Source of the DNA: Folioceros fuciformis
Lineage: Eukaryota; Anthocerotophyta; Anthocerotopsida; Anthocerotales
Reading direction: 5' to 3'
DNA: 28,049 nt
Assembly (NCBI GenBank): GCA_049999805.1
Contig: JBNGIO010006173.1
Location: 170,629 to 198,677, forward strand
Shown here: positions 1-9,362 of the stretch, one piece after another
How positions within the stretch are numbered: position 1 is the stretch's first letter
How the letters are laid out: every line of letters starts with the position of its first letter
The notes under the pieces: generated by a model
What the model was told of the DNA's origin: nothing
Databases searched by the model: none
The model's input: the letters and a program-made list of their open reading frames with translations, nothing else
Translations under genes and position numbers: made by a program

Positions 1-390
1 ACATATTATCATCACCACATTTCTTAACATTCTACACATCATCGCCACATTTCTTAACATTCTATCATCGCCACATTTCTTAACATTCTACACATCATCG
101 CCACGTTTCTTAACATTCTACATATCATCGCCACATTTCTTAACATTCTACATATTATCCCCACATTTCTTAACATTCTACATATTATCACCACATTTCT
201 TAACATTGTACATACCATCTCCACATTTCTTAACATTCCACATATCATACGTGCGGCCACGAACTTTTTCTTAACATTTTGCATATGATTATTGTGGTGC
301 CTACCTAAACCCTTTTTCTTAACATTCTACATATGATTGCTGTGGCGTGTACCGCAAACTTTTTCTTAATATTCTATTTGTGACCGCTAT
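1..390. repeat. Minisatellite of 30-bp units
   Basis: A tandem array with a 30-bp period. The core CCACATTTCTTAACATT begins at 15, 45, 71, 101 (with one G for A), 131, 161, 191 and 221; one spacing is 26 because of a 4-base deletion. Beyond 250 the copies degenerate and lengthen (about 256, 304 and 347) but keep a TTTTTCTTAA(C/T)ATT core, grading into the 60-bp array that follows. The array reaches the left window edge, so its full length is unknown. A minus-strand frame of about 76 codons through it encodes a MICRMLRNVA-type repeat; I read this as a by-product of the period being a multiple of three, not a gene. Confidence 0.93.
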
Positions 391-630
391 GGTGCTTACC
401 ACAAACATTTGCTGGTGCCTACCCCGAACATTTTCTCCTCAAAATAATATGGTGCTTACCACAAACATTTGCTGGTGCCTACCCCGAACATTTTCTCCTC
501 AAAATAATATGGTGCTTACCACAAACATTTGCTGGTGCCTACCCCGAACATTTTCTCCTCAAAATAATATGGTGCTTACCACAAACATTTGCTGGTGCCT
601 ACCCCGAACATTTTCTCCTCAAAATAAAAG
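391..630. repeat. Four identical 60-bp tandem repeats
   Basis: The 60-bp unit beginning GGTGCTTACC recurs at 391, 451, 511 and 571 with no visible difference between copies apart from the last few bases of the final one. Each unit is itself a diverged dimer, with halves starting GGTGCTTACCACAAACATTT and GGTGCCTACCCCGAACATTT. Single half-units resemble the decayed repeats at 300-390, so the two arrays share an origin. Perfect identity implies recent expansion or homogenisation. A 20-residue peptide repeat (MVLTTNICWC...) is open across the array only because 60 is divisible by three. Confidence 0.95.
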
Positions 631-789
631 CCGTAGCTACATGGCCGAACCTTATTCGAGGTGCAGGGTTAGCTTCAGGTTCGACAGCAATTTCGAATGG
701 CTTCCTAAGGAAGCTAATGTAGCGAGGGGCAGGTCCCAGGTCCCATAGCGGTCATGACAATTGAGGATATATAGCTTCAGAAAAAAAAT

Positions 790-1112
790 ATAAAAGAAAA
801 CGCCTCCCCCTCTGTCCTCTTTGGTATGCTATAATCGCTACATCCTTCGACCTAGCCAGTAAAATGCGCCGGAGTGTTGCATCATCTGTCCCCTGCGTTA
901 CAGGCACGCAACAACGCTTTGGACTCATCATACTAGTACGACTACAACACATCATACCGGGTTCCTTCTGCAATGTGTGTCATTCGCCAGCTGAACTTGA
1001 TGGTACGCATTACGTGCACTCAAGTAGCACTTGGAAGCGGGGATCCAGCTCCTCAACCCTGCGCAGGCTTTGCATCAGGAGGACCTTCTCGGCATCGAAC
1101 TCAAGCTTCCCC
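790..1112 (-). pseudogene. Decayed Sec14/CRAL-TRIO gene fragment
   Basis: On the minus strand about 838-893 encodes TDDATLRRILLARSKDV directly after an acceptor-like CAG. It matches the start of exon 2 of the intact Sec14-like gene at 1401-3037 (ETDATLRRFLLARSKDV) in both protein and DNA. The match resumes after an apparent deletion of about 20 bases (QRGRR versus HQRWRRSF), then is lost. Upstream, about 1010-1112 reads KLEFDAEKVLLMQSLRRVEELDPRFQ, which could correspond to the end of exon 1 of such a gene, though this is weaker. No further Sec14 exons follow, so I read it as a truncated paralogue left by a local duplication. It could also be the edge of a gene disrupted by the nearby gap. Confidence 0.55.
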
Positions 1113-1129
1113 CTCTTTACTTTGCATTT

Positions 1130-1217
1130 AGCTGTGGTAGTGGAGTCCAGACTTGCCGTTTGCGAAGAATGCGAAGCCCCCAGCCATAGCAGCTCCTGAG
1201 CCCACGGTTGTCAAACG
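1130..1217 (-). other. Possible orphan coding fragment at gap edge
   Basis: One minus-strand frame running out of the assembly gap reads GSGAAMAGGFAFFANGKSGL, a small-residue hydrophobic stretch that looks protein-like, and stops at about 1130. A different frame continues into the Sec14-like remnant; one base would have to be removed to join them. I do not recognise the peptide. It may be the end of an exon whose start lies in the gap, or chance. Confidence 0.2.
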
Positions 1218-1317
1218 NNNNNNNNNNNNNNNNNNNNNNNNNNNNNNNNNNNNNNNNNNNNNNNNNNNNNNNNNNNNNNNNNNNNNNNNNNNNNNNNNNN
1301 NNNNNNNNNNNNNNNNN
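1218..1317. other. Assembly gap (100 N)
   Basis: Exactly 100 undetermined bases, the usual placeholder for a scaffold gap of unknown true size. It lies just past the 3' end of the Sec14-like gene. Confidence 0.99.
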
Positions 1318-1400
1318 CTTCCCAGCTAGTGTAGGAACGGCGGGTAGCCACATGCAGTCAAAAGATTGGTGGCCAAACTCCCTTTTACCCTTTGGATGTC

Positions 1401-3037
1401 TCAACTTGAACGTTTTGAGGACCCGTTTGGAATGAGAGCCTCTTGAAGTGGAACCAAGGGCAATTTCCCCCCCAATGTGTCAGGAAGTTGGTCTTCATCG
1501 ATGTCCGCCAGAAGAGCCTTCGGTAGCGATTTGCTACTGAGAAAAACAATCTGCACCCGAATAACAACAAGACATCTCATTTCTCTAAAGAGCGTACACC
1601 ACGAACAAGTTCGAAAGAAGAAGTTTGCAGAGCATGCAAATTACCTTTCGCCTGGTTGCTTTGTCAATGAAGGTGGATATCACCTTCCACCCTCCCCAAA
1701 AAAGGTAGGGTGCAGAGAGGAGGTAAAGCTTGCCCAGGCGCTCAGGATAGTAAGCCTACATAGAGTCCGCAATAGTCAGAACTCGGTATGCATGAAAGCT
1801 GTGTCTCGCGGTAGGGAACGGGACATCCAAATACCTGAAGGAACTCAAAACTCGTGATGTATCCGCGGATGTCAATGTTCTTATATCCAAATCCTTCCAG
1901 GGAGATCACAGCGCAAAACTTCTCCTGTCCAGGAGGCATACTGCACTCAGTCCAGCCGAACAATGGACTCAGAGGTAGCCTCCGAGACTCCAGGACAAGG
2001 CATTCACAAAGCACACATGGCGTCAAGGATTACCTGGCAATTATTTTGTCCAAAACGAAGACGACGAAACCTGCAAAGGTATTCCAATCAGGTTAGTCAC
2101 ACAATTTTCCAAGAAGCCGGTTAGCAGGTGAACGGTTCAGGCGATGAGCGCAGCGTGTGAGGGAGGCGGTTATTTAACCGTCCTTCTAAACCAAACTGAA
2201 GCTAAAACTGAGGTCTATGTCTAGCCTAAATATAATGTGCCTAATAACTCTAAGGTTAGTTCTTAACAGCAGGGATGGCCACACAATTCTCCAACAGTCA
2301 TCCAGGAACGCATTTTCCAAAAGAGAGCAGCAGACTCGTACGTTTGAAGACTTCGAGATCATGAGGTATATGCTTGTCCGCCCTTGCATATACAATTGGC
2401 CTGCCTTTCTTATCATGTCCGTGAAGAAACACCTTCCCAGCTTGGAGCTCGTGTTGGACGACTTCGGGAGGAATGTGGCCGAGGGGCACGAAAGAACGTC
2501 TCCACCTCTGATGGGAGACGAACATATCTGCCGCCTTCTTCACATCCTTCGACCTAGCGAGCAGGAAACGTCGGAGTGTTGCATCCGTTTCGTCCTGCAC
2601 AGATAGACCAACGAAAATCACAGTGGCTTCAACACTGAGTGAGCTGCCTCAGCGTCAATCTTCAACAACACAACACAGCAGCAGACGGCGACGTTCTGGC
2701 AGTAAGGACATTTTGGCCAATCCAGAGAACCGGGGGATAGAATTCCGTGAAGCTCAGTTCTGAGCAAGCTGGAGACCCGAAACAACATCAGCTCAATCAC
2801 GCGCAGTACCTTCGAAAGAGGATCATGCTTGGTCACCAAAGCTCGAACTTTCCGCAGCAGCTGCTGTATTTCTGGATCAGCGTCATCGTTGGGCTCTGAG
2901 ACATAGCCATCGCACACACTATAGGAATCCGGCTCCTGCTCTTCAAAATCACTCTGGTAAGCCCGATCCCCCGCATCCGCATCCAGTTCCGGATTCCCCG
3001 GCAACGGCATTCCCCTACGCTCATCCTCCAATTCCAT
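1401..3037 (-). CDS. Sec14-like CRAL-TRIO lipid-transfer protein
   Basis: Exons (minus): 3037-2810, 2594-2342, 2070-2034, 1940-1835, 1755-1645, 1550-1401. All junctions are GT-AG, phases close, and the product is 294 aa. Exon 1 gives an acidic N-terminus and EIQQLLRKVRALVTKHDPLSK. Exon 2 holds the CRAL-TRIO N-terminal helices (DATLRRFLLARSKDVKKA, WRRSF) and the domain start KKGRPIVYAR. The 37-base exon 3 encodes FVVFVLDKIIA. Exon 4 contains GQEKFCAVISLEGFGYKNID, exon 5 YYPERLGKLYLLSAPYLFWG and exon 6 LLADIDEDQLPDTLGGKLP. Order and length fit the short plant Sec14p-like phosphatidylinositol-transfer family, which carries lipids between membranes in the cytosol; the ligand here is unknown. It lacks the GOLD domain of patellins. 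Gene identity is firm; the start at 3037 is the first ATG of the frame. Confidence 0.9.
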
Positions 3038-3560
3038 AACTTGTGCACTTCGAATGAGCCTTTGCGCTTACCGCTTTCCCGTATTCCGGCTGAACTCTCG
3101 GGCGGTCCATATCTGCCGTAGTATTTTACTGTGGGATAATTCCACGGTGGCGTTTCGCCTCGACAAGGAAAGTGGAAAGTGCAGTGTGACGTGGTGTCAA
3201 ACCGTGCTCCCACATTATCAGAGGACCCTGTGGATTTTTCTCCTCCACTAAGACAATGGAGCACAGATACCTTCCCTTTCGTATCGAACATATCAGTCTA
3301 AAGTCAACCCAGTCAAGCACCCCGGGAAGGGAAGAAATGGATTGGCCGGGCACCTGCATTACGAAAAGAGGCCTGGTCGTAATCCAAGGCACGGTCACTC
3401 TTTGGCACCCTACTTTTCTATAAAACGACCTTCCTCATCAAAACTGAATCGGAACATGAATTTCATGAACCTAGAAACGGTGCAAAATTGACATGGAACA
3501 GCACAACCCCCAGCCTCTGCTGCAAGATTTTCAGCAAGCACCATGTACAACTCTATGGGT
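3038..3560. other. Intergenic: EBP1 3' side and Sec14-like promoter
   Basis: This 523-base stretch lies between the start of the Sec14-like gene and the stop codon of EBP1, both on the minus strand, so it should carry the EBP1 3'UTR and the promoter of the Sec14-like gene. I see no conserved coding sequence, RNA gene or clear motif; the short open frames here match no family I know. Confidence 0.6.
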
Positions 3561-5935
3561 TCATGTGGCGTCCATGTTATCAGCGCCTTCTGCACCATCT
3601 GCGCCCTCAGTAGAGACCTCCATAGCATCATCTTGCCCTTCACCCTTCTTGCCTGGCACACAATGCGATGAAACAGGATCCATAAGGTGTGATGAGCATC
3701 ATATTCAACTGCTATCTGACTTGAACAGATCCAGACTTTGACCTAGTCATAGACATTCTACGGACACCGACCTTTCTTCTTCTTCCCACCACCTTTCTTC
3801 TTTGCCTTCGTGCCCAAAGCCAACCAGGCCTTGATATCCGGATCTTCCACTACTTTAGCGGGCTGTAGTTCTTGCAATGGGTGTCCCGTCACTCTGTCGG
3901 AGCCATTGGGCATCAGCAGAACTGTGAACTTTATGTGAGCCACCAAATCGCCTGAAAACCCGGTAACATGGTTTGAAAACCAGATCGCGTTAAACAAAAC
4001 CTCCTCTGGGAAGGGAACGTAAACCAAATTTTCACAAAAGCTCAGGAGCTCACCTGGCTTCTCATGTAGCACAGGGTATGGTTGTAGAAGTTCATGGTTC
4101 ACACACTCAACAAGTCCCAACCGAGCACGCTTCTCTTCTAAAGCCCTGCCAAAGGCGGAGGAGTACCACTGGTCACGTTGGTGGAGAGTGCACACGGATT
4201 TAAGATAAACTGCTAGCCTGAACACACACAAGCTGACCTTGCTGTGAAGGGCATAAGTGGGAACTTTTGGTTGATCTCACTGAAAATAAACCTTGAGGCC
4301 TTCATCTTCAGGTGGTAACTCTTATCCACCGCTCTCTTATACACAGTAGTTTGCTTTTCATCCAACAACTTCGGCTGCATGGCACATGCACAAAAGCGTC
4401 AACGAAACTTGAATTTAACAGACCTGGAGGCAAAGCACCAAAACTCATGACAAGTGGAAAAGCCAGATACTCTGAACCTTGCCATCACCAGTGCTCATAA
4501 CAATGTCGATGGCATATACTTCATTCTCTTCAAACTCTGCATCATCAACCCTAGTCTCCGGATTTGAAGCACTTAAGATGACCTTGTTGGCATCAATGAC
4601 AAACTGCTTCATTTGGTGGCTGAGCACCCCTTCAGCAATCTTGCAATCATAGGCCGCAGCGACCTTTTGCAGGGCTTCTGTCACATCCTTGTTCTGAAAA
4701 ACGAGACGACAAGCCCGGGACTCAACAATGAGAGCCTTGATGACGTCTCAACAAGAGAAACACGGCAGAGATGAAGAACCACAGGTTCTGTGACTTAGCA
4801 CTTATGTAAGTAGGAAACCTGACCTTCTTGCCAGGTCTGACAAGCCTCAAAGCCACCTCGGCAGCTGTATTGGCAGCAGCAAGGACATCGGCAGCCCTTC
4901 CCGTCACGGGGCCCTCTTGAATCAAGTGCGTATGTGCAACAACAGTCGCAAAGCCATCAATGTGGCATCCCAAGTCACTGTCACACACATAACACAGATT
5001 ACCACACGAAAAGCAGTGACATGCATCCAAATGACGAAATGCAGGAAAATTTGAACACTCACAACAGTGCTACGTCTAATGTTGCAGCCTACAAATAAGT
5101 CTCAAGCAGCTGAAGAAACACATACGGCAAATTCCAAGGCGTACTCACATCTTCGCAATATCACCTGCCTTGACAGTGCTGTCATCGCTTGCTAAGGGTG
5201 AGAAGTGGCACACCGTGTTGTTCAGAGAGACGCATGTCGGAAATGCAACACCCTTCTCGATCTTTTTCTTGGAGTTTTTGTACACGTTTGCCGTCAAACT
5301 ACATCACCAAGGACGTGAAGAGAAGCTAAAGCAAAGCTCACGACAAGCGGTACAGCACAGCCTGTCCTCCCCAAATTCCTCTACCGCACTATGACAAGGA
5401 AACGTACTCTTTGATCAAGGAGTCTCCCAGCTCGCATAAGTCCACGACCTTCGCCCCCGGCACAGACTTGGATACCACCAACTGAAGTGCCTCTGATACA
5501 AGAGACAAGCACAAGGTCACAACTTTATCACTGAATACACCGAAACATGGAAAACCCTTGTCACCGCTTCCCGCCGCAACTATGCCTAAGATTTTCTCCG
5601 TCACCTCCAACAGCTGTAACACAGGAATTGAGGTGCCTACTACAACAGACTGCTGGGACAGGCAAAAAAGAAAAATTCTGGCGTTGTCCAGAGGAGTGCG
5701 TAGCATTGGCCGCCGCCAGCGGGTGACGCGGTCAGTCTCGGGATATCTCAAACCAAGAGCATCAGGCGGCAATCACCCTAAAATTTCACCACTGCGGCGG
5801 TCTGCACTCCTAAGCAGTGTAGGACATCTTACTGTTGGCAATCTCAGCGGCAAGCTTGTACTTGGTGACAACATCGGCCGAGGAGAGATCGAGCTCCTTC
5901 TCCTCCTTCGTCTCGTCGTCCGACATGGACGACAT
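3561..5935 (-). CDS. EBP1: EBP1 / PA2G4-like growth regulator
   Basis: Exons (minus): 5935-5833, 5492-5408, 5298-5149, 4977-4824, 4693-4478, 4374-4238, 4145-4054, 3951-3772, 3652-3561. All phases close. Starting at 5935 gives 402 aa; the in-frame ATG at 5926 gives 399. Family members are about 390 aa. The fold is that of methionine aminopeptidase without activity: VVTKYKLAAEIANKALQ, FPTCVSLNNTVCHFSPL, GDIAKIDLGCHIDGF, HTHLIQEGPVTGRAADV, EFEENEVYAIDIVMSTGDGK, PFTARALEEKRARLGLVECV and IKFTVLLMPNGSDRVTG are all present. The C-terminus is a lysine/glycine-rich RNA-binding tail (KKKGGGKKKKGKK) followed by an acidic end. In plants EBP1 is a nucleolar and cytoplasmic factor that promotes ribosome biogenesis, translation and organ growth. 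It is divergent from plastid bS6. Confidence 0.95.
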
Positions 5936-6320
5936 TGCGGCTCAGAAACCCCCGCCGCTGCTGCCCGGTGGGCAATTGATTCACGAGGATTTGCAAGCCG
6001 GAGCACAACCAAAATCCTGCCCCACACAGCGTACGCCTCACTCCACACTGGCGGAGCCCGCAGCGACCCCCTCGGTACACTACGCAGTGCCCTGTGCAGA
6101 CTGGCGAGACCAGCGGCAGCGGCGAATGGCGATGGCGGCTCGCGCTGAGGGAGGAACGCTGTGGCGTGTTGAAGTGAAAGGAACGCCCCTAACGCCGCAT
6201 AACGGAACGCTGTCCCACCGCCACAGCTGTTCCGTTTCTGCCGTGCGCTTGAGGTTTACTGCTTCGTTCATCCGGGCCCTGAAACTGTGATTCCATCCAC
6301 CAGAGTTATCCGGTTCAGGA
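5936..6320. promoter_or_regulatory. Divergent promoter, EBP1 / plastid bS6
   Basis: The 385 bases between two head-to-head start codons must hold both promoters and both 5'UTRs. The stretch is GC-rich with no obvious TATA box. Both products act in translation, one in the cytosol and one in the plastid, so co-regulation is plausible but is inferred from position only. Confidence 0.55.
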
Positions 6321-7104
6321 ATGTCAATGGCCGCCATGGCCACTGCGGCAGCGCAGCTGCCGAGGCTCAGCTGCTGCGCTGCCACCGCTAGCAAGACGAA
6401 TGCCAGCAGCAGCAGCAGTTGCTGCGCCTCTTCACCGTCGTCTTCTTCGATGTTTCCGGTTCACAGGGCGTCAGTGGTTTCTGTAGGCAGACTGGAAGGG
6501 AGGCTGAAATTTTCTGGGGTGGCTAGGGCTGTGGCCACGGAGGACTCTGTGGAGGAGGAGGGGATTGAGAGTGCCACTGGTCTGGAGAATCTGGGGATTT
6601 CCCCGAAGGAGGTGCGGCTGTATCCGCAGGGACTTCAGAAGTACGAGACCATGGCGGTGCTACGGCCTGACATCACCGAGGATCTGCGGCTAGCGCTTAC
6701 ACAGCGCTACGAGGAGGTATTACAGGATGTTTGACCGTTTTTCTTCAAGTGGAAGGGCAGAGGAAGTGTTATGCTATCAATTTGGTGTAGGTTTGCTGCT
6801 CTGCTTGTGCTCATGGTCCGGGGGCGACATGCTGGATGGGATCACCTTCTTCATCCCCTGCACTTGTATGCAGGCTATCATTGCTGGTGGGGGGCTGGAC
6901 GTGGAAATGTTCAACAGGGGCATGCAGCCTCTAGCCTACAACATCAAGGTTAAGAACATGGGTGGTGTTTCAAGTAGATATCTGGATGGTCTCTACTTGC
7001 TTTTCACATACGTGACAGCCCCAAAGGCGCAACTAGCTCTTCAGCAACGTCTGAATGCAGACGACGATGTCATCCGGTCCACCACATTTAGGTTGAAAGC
7101 GTAA
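6321..7104 (+). CDS. RPS6: Chloroplast 30S ribosomal protein bS6
   Basis: Two exons, 6321-6716 and 6874-7104, joined in phase 0 (YEE|AIIAGGG), give 208 aa; plant plastid bS6 is about this long. Residues 1-70 are Ala/Ser-rich, poor in acidic residues and contain a serine run, as expected of a chloroplast transit peptide. The ribosomal domain starts with LQKYETMAVLRPDITEDLR and continues with NRGMQPLAYNIKVKNMGG, SRYLDGLYLLFTYVTAPKAQ and RLNADDDVIRSTTFRLK, the conserved bS6 C-terminus. bS6 binds 16S rRNA with bS18 on the small-subunit platform. The ATG at 6321 is the first in frame; an in-frame ATG follows two codons later (6327). Confidence 0.93.
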
Positions 7105-7409
7105 GACAGGCTTCTGTCTAGAGGGCTGAAGGGGTACACAGGAATGGGCCAGTTGAGCATGGCTTTTGGATTGTTTGCCCTCATGTACAGCCGGCTGACC
7201 AATTTGTCAAGTCGTGTTTTGTGCGTGTGCTGTGCCTCTCACTACTTGGCCTTTTTCCATCCGAGTTGCATGGGGTGTGTGAGACAATCTCGCTTACAGT
7301 AGTGGAAGTGATTTCATCTTTGTGCGCGAACAGCTGTGGAAACCTCAAACATCGAACCCGGATTTGAGGGAGATCACGGAATCATGAGATTTTGCCACTG
7401 GCCGCACCG

Positions 7410-7509
7410 NNNNNNNNNNNNNNNNNNNNNNNNNNNNNNNNNNNNNNNNNNNNNNNNNNNNNNNNNNNNNNNNNNNNNNNNNNNNNNNNNNNNNNNNNNN
7501 NNNNNNNNN
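7410..7509. other. Assembly gap (100 N)
   Basis: Exactly 100 undetermined bases, a placeholder gap of unknown real length. Confidence 0.99.
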
Positions 7510-8236
7510 TTGTCACTTCGCTGCAGGCCAGCCTGCCGGAGCCAAAGCCAGACCTGTGGCTGAGTGCCTCGTCAGGCAAAGCATGAGGTTACGTCCTATG
7601 CGTGCATTGAGGCGGTGGATGTGCCATCCCTCTTGCTATGCAGTCCTGCCCTGTGAATCATTTTGTCATTTTGAATAGCTACGAAGCATTCCATCGTGAC
7701 TGCATCACACCTGTTCAGGTACAGTTTAGCGTCATTGTTGCGTGTAGGAGTCACTGCTCTTAAATTGGTCGCCAAGGTGGAGGCCTCTTGCCCCGTTCCC
7801 AGTTAGTGTATATGGTGAGCCTGTGCTGTTGAGCATCATGAAGGTTCTGTATGGTTGTACGAACTCTTCAAGAATGGGGTGAGAAGAAGTCTGCTTGGTG
7901 TGTTGTGTTGGTGCACAGGCGAGTAGAGGCAAGTGTTGTCATTGTTTACTAGTGTGTCAGCCTAGGAGCAGGCGCCATTGCCCCTAATGCCATCCCCTAC
8001 CCACCCAGTGTACCTCAACCTGGGAGAAGGCGTAAGTCCTGTGTACGAAAGACTTGCTTGACTTGCCTCATCCGAACCACCTAACGTCGGTCGAAATTTC
8101 ACCCATGCGTCTGAAAAGTTCACTCGTTTCTACCTGCGAACAGGTTTCAGTGGTCGACCGCACGCGACCCAACCTTGGAAATCTCACGTTACCCTTCCTA
8201 GGGCTTGAGATCCGACTCAAGTCCCCGTAATCTGTT

Positions 8237-8354
8237 GAGCGGAGGGACGAAAAAATCGAGGGGGCCGAGGAAGAAGAGAGATAAGAGAGGCGGGGAGGAA
8301 TGATTTTATAGTAAAAGGAGGAGGAGGAGGGCGGGCCGCAGGAAAGGGAAACAG
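8237..8354 (+). promoter_or_regulatory. Purine-rich tract upstream of glycine-rich gene
   Basis: Roughly 118 bases are dominated by G and A on the plus strand, with runs such as GAAGAAGAGAG and GGAGGAGGAGGAGGGCGGG, interrupted by a short AT-rich patch (ATGATTTTATAGTAAAA). It lies about 320 bases before the start codon at 8672. GA-rich tracts are common core-promoter or 5'UTR elements in plants; the role here is inferred from position. Confidence 0.4.
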
Positions 8355-8671
8355 ATATTGGGTCGGGTCACCCGATATACGTATTTACGAGTGCGTGTGG
8401 AGCTGGTCCTGCGAACGGGGACTTTGACCGCTCTGTAGCGGAGGGTCTACTTTCCGGGGCACATGTGCAGATAAACAAGATATGGATGTCTGCAGTTCGA
8501 GAGGCTGACAGTCCAGTTGCCAGTAATTGCACTCACAGCGTGGAGAGATGTCGCGCAGGCATCTCACGTCGTCTGTGCATCTGTGTGCGTTTCTGACGAC
8601 CGGCGTCGAGATCAGGAGGAGCTGATTCTCAGGGGCGGCTAGCGCCGCTGGAAGCCTTGAAGGCACAAACA

Positions 8672-9094
8672 ATGAATTTTCTCAACCTCCAACGGCAGGC
8701 GGGGCCGGATGATGCGGCCAAGGGCATTCCTGGAGATGCATCTTCTAGCGCTGATCTGTTCACCTCTGTGGCCAGCATTTGGGAGCAGAGAGAGAAGGAA
8801 CGGGGTAGCCTACCGAGGATGCGGGTGTGGAGAGAGGACTGGAACAAGAGGGGGAAGAAGCTGAACTTTGGACCTGGAGGAGGGGTGGGAGTCGGATGCG
8901 GAGCAGGGATAGGGTTTGCTGTCACGGGAGGATTAGGAGTTGGAGCTCAGCCTTGGAATTCGCTGAAGTTTGTGTTTGGGATCGGAGCAGGGTGCGGAGT
9001 TGGGATTGGGTACGGGTTTGGTCATGGCCTTGGTGTGTTATGGGATCGCAGGCCGAAAAAGAAGAGCGAGAAACGTATCGTGTTTGAGCTGTAG
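8672..9094 (+). CDS. Glycine-rich TGD5-like protein
   Basis: A single exon of 140 aa starting at the ATG at 8672; the frame extends slightly upstream without another ATG. Residues 1-65 are hydrophilic and charged (SVASIWEQREKERGSLP). Residues 70-125 form two glycine-rich hydrophobic blocks with alternating small residues, GPGGGVGVGCGAGIGF and FGIGAGCGVGIGYGFGHGLG, separated by PWNSLKFV. A basic tail, RRPKKKSEKR, ends the protein. The paired glycine-rich blocks resemble plant TGD5, a small outer-envelope protein of the chloroplast needed with TGD4 for ER-to-plastid lipid transfer. Glycine-rich sequence is low in information, so the assignment rests on the block pattern and could be wrong; a generic glycine-rich membrane protein is the alternative. 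Confidence 0.5.
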   Translation: MNFLNLQRQAGPDDAAKGIPGDASSSADLFTSVASIWEQREKERGSLPRMRVWREDWNKRGKKLNFGPGGGVGVGCGAGIGFAVTGGLGVGAQPWNSLKFVFGIGAGCGVGIGYGFGHGLGVLWDRRPKKKSEKRIVFEL

Positions 9095-9362
9095 GCTGGT
9101 CTTCGTGCTTGGAAAGGGTGGTTCGCCCACTGCTACGGTGGTTGCGGCAATGCTGTGCTATTAAGCTTGTACAATTTGTACAGTCCAAACAGAATTTCAG
9201 ACTCTTGGGCAGTCTTTTACAAGATGCACAAGAATAGCAGCAGCGAAGAGATGGCTTCGGTATCGCTTGCGAGATGAAGTCAGGGAATTTCCATTTGTAC
9301 GAGTGATGATGTAAGTGTGTATGTATCTACGAGCTGCAAGTTTTGGGAGGACCATGCCAGAC

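Larger units (their letters stand above)
7105..8671. other. Gene-poor stretch with gap
   Basis: About 1.5 kb between bS6 and the glycine-rich gene. It contains the bS6 3' region, an assembly gap and a purine-rich tract. Short open frames flank the gap (7336-7409 and 7510-7587; the second reads LQASLPEPKPDLWLSASSGK), but neither resembles a known protein and no exon chain can be built. A small gene partly lost in the gap cannot be excluded. No tRNA or rRNA signature was seen. Confidence 0.6.

Noticed and set aside
54-284. 76-codon minus-strand frame with a 10-residue repeat
   Set aside because: By-product of the 30-bp minisatellite; low-complexity and without any other coding sign.
347-748. 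133-codon plus-strand frame with a 20-residue peptide repeat
   Set aside because: It exists only because the 60-bp repeat unit is a multiple of three; outside the array there is no protein-like sequence.
1461-1485. Run of seven Gs (minus strand) suspected of causing a frameshift in the Sec14-like last exon
   Set aside because: Codon-by-codon reading shows TLGGKLPLVPL is in frame with the upstream DIDEDQLPD; the run is intact.
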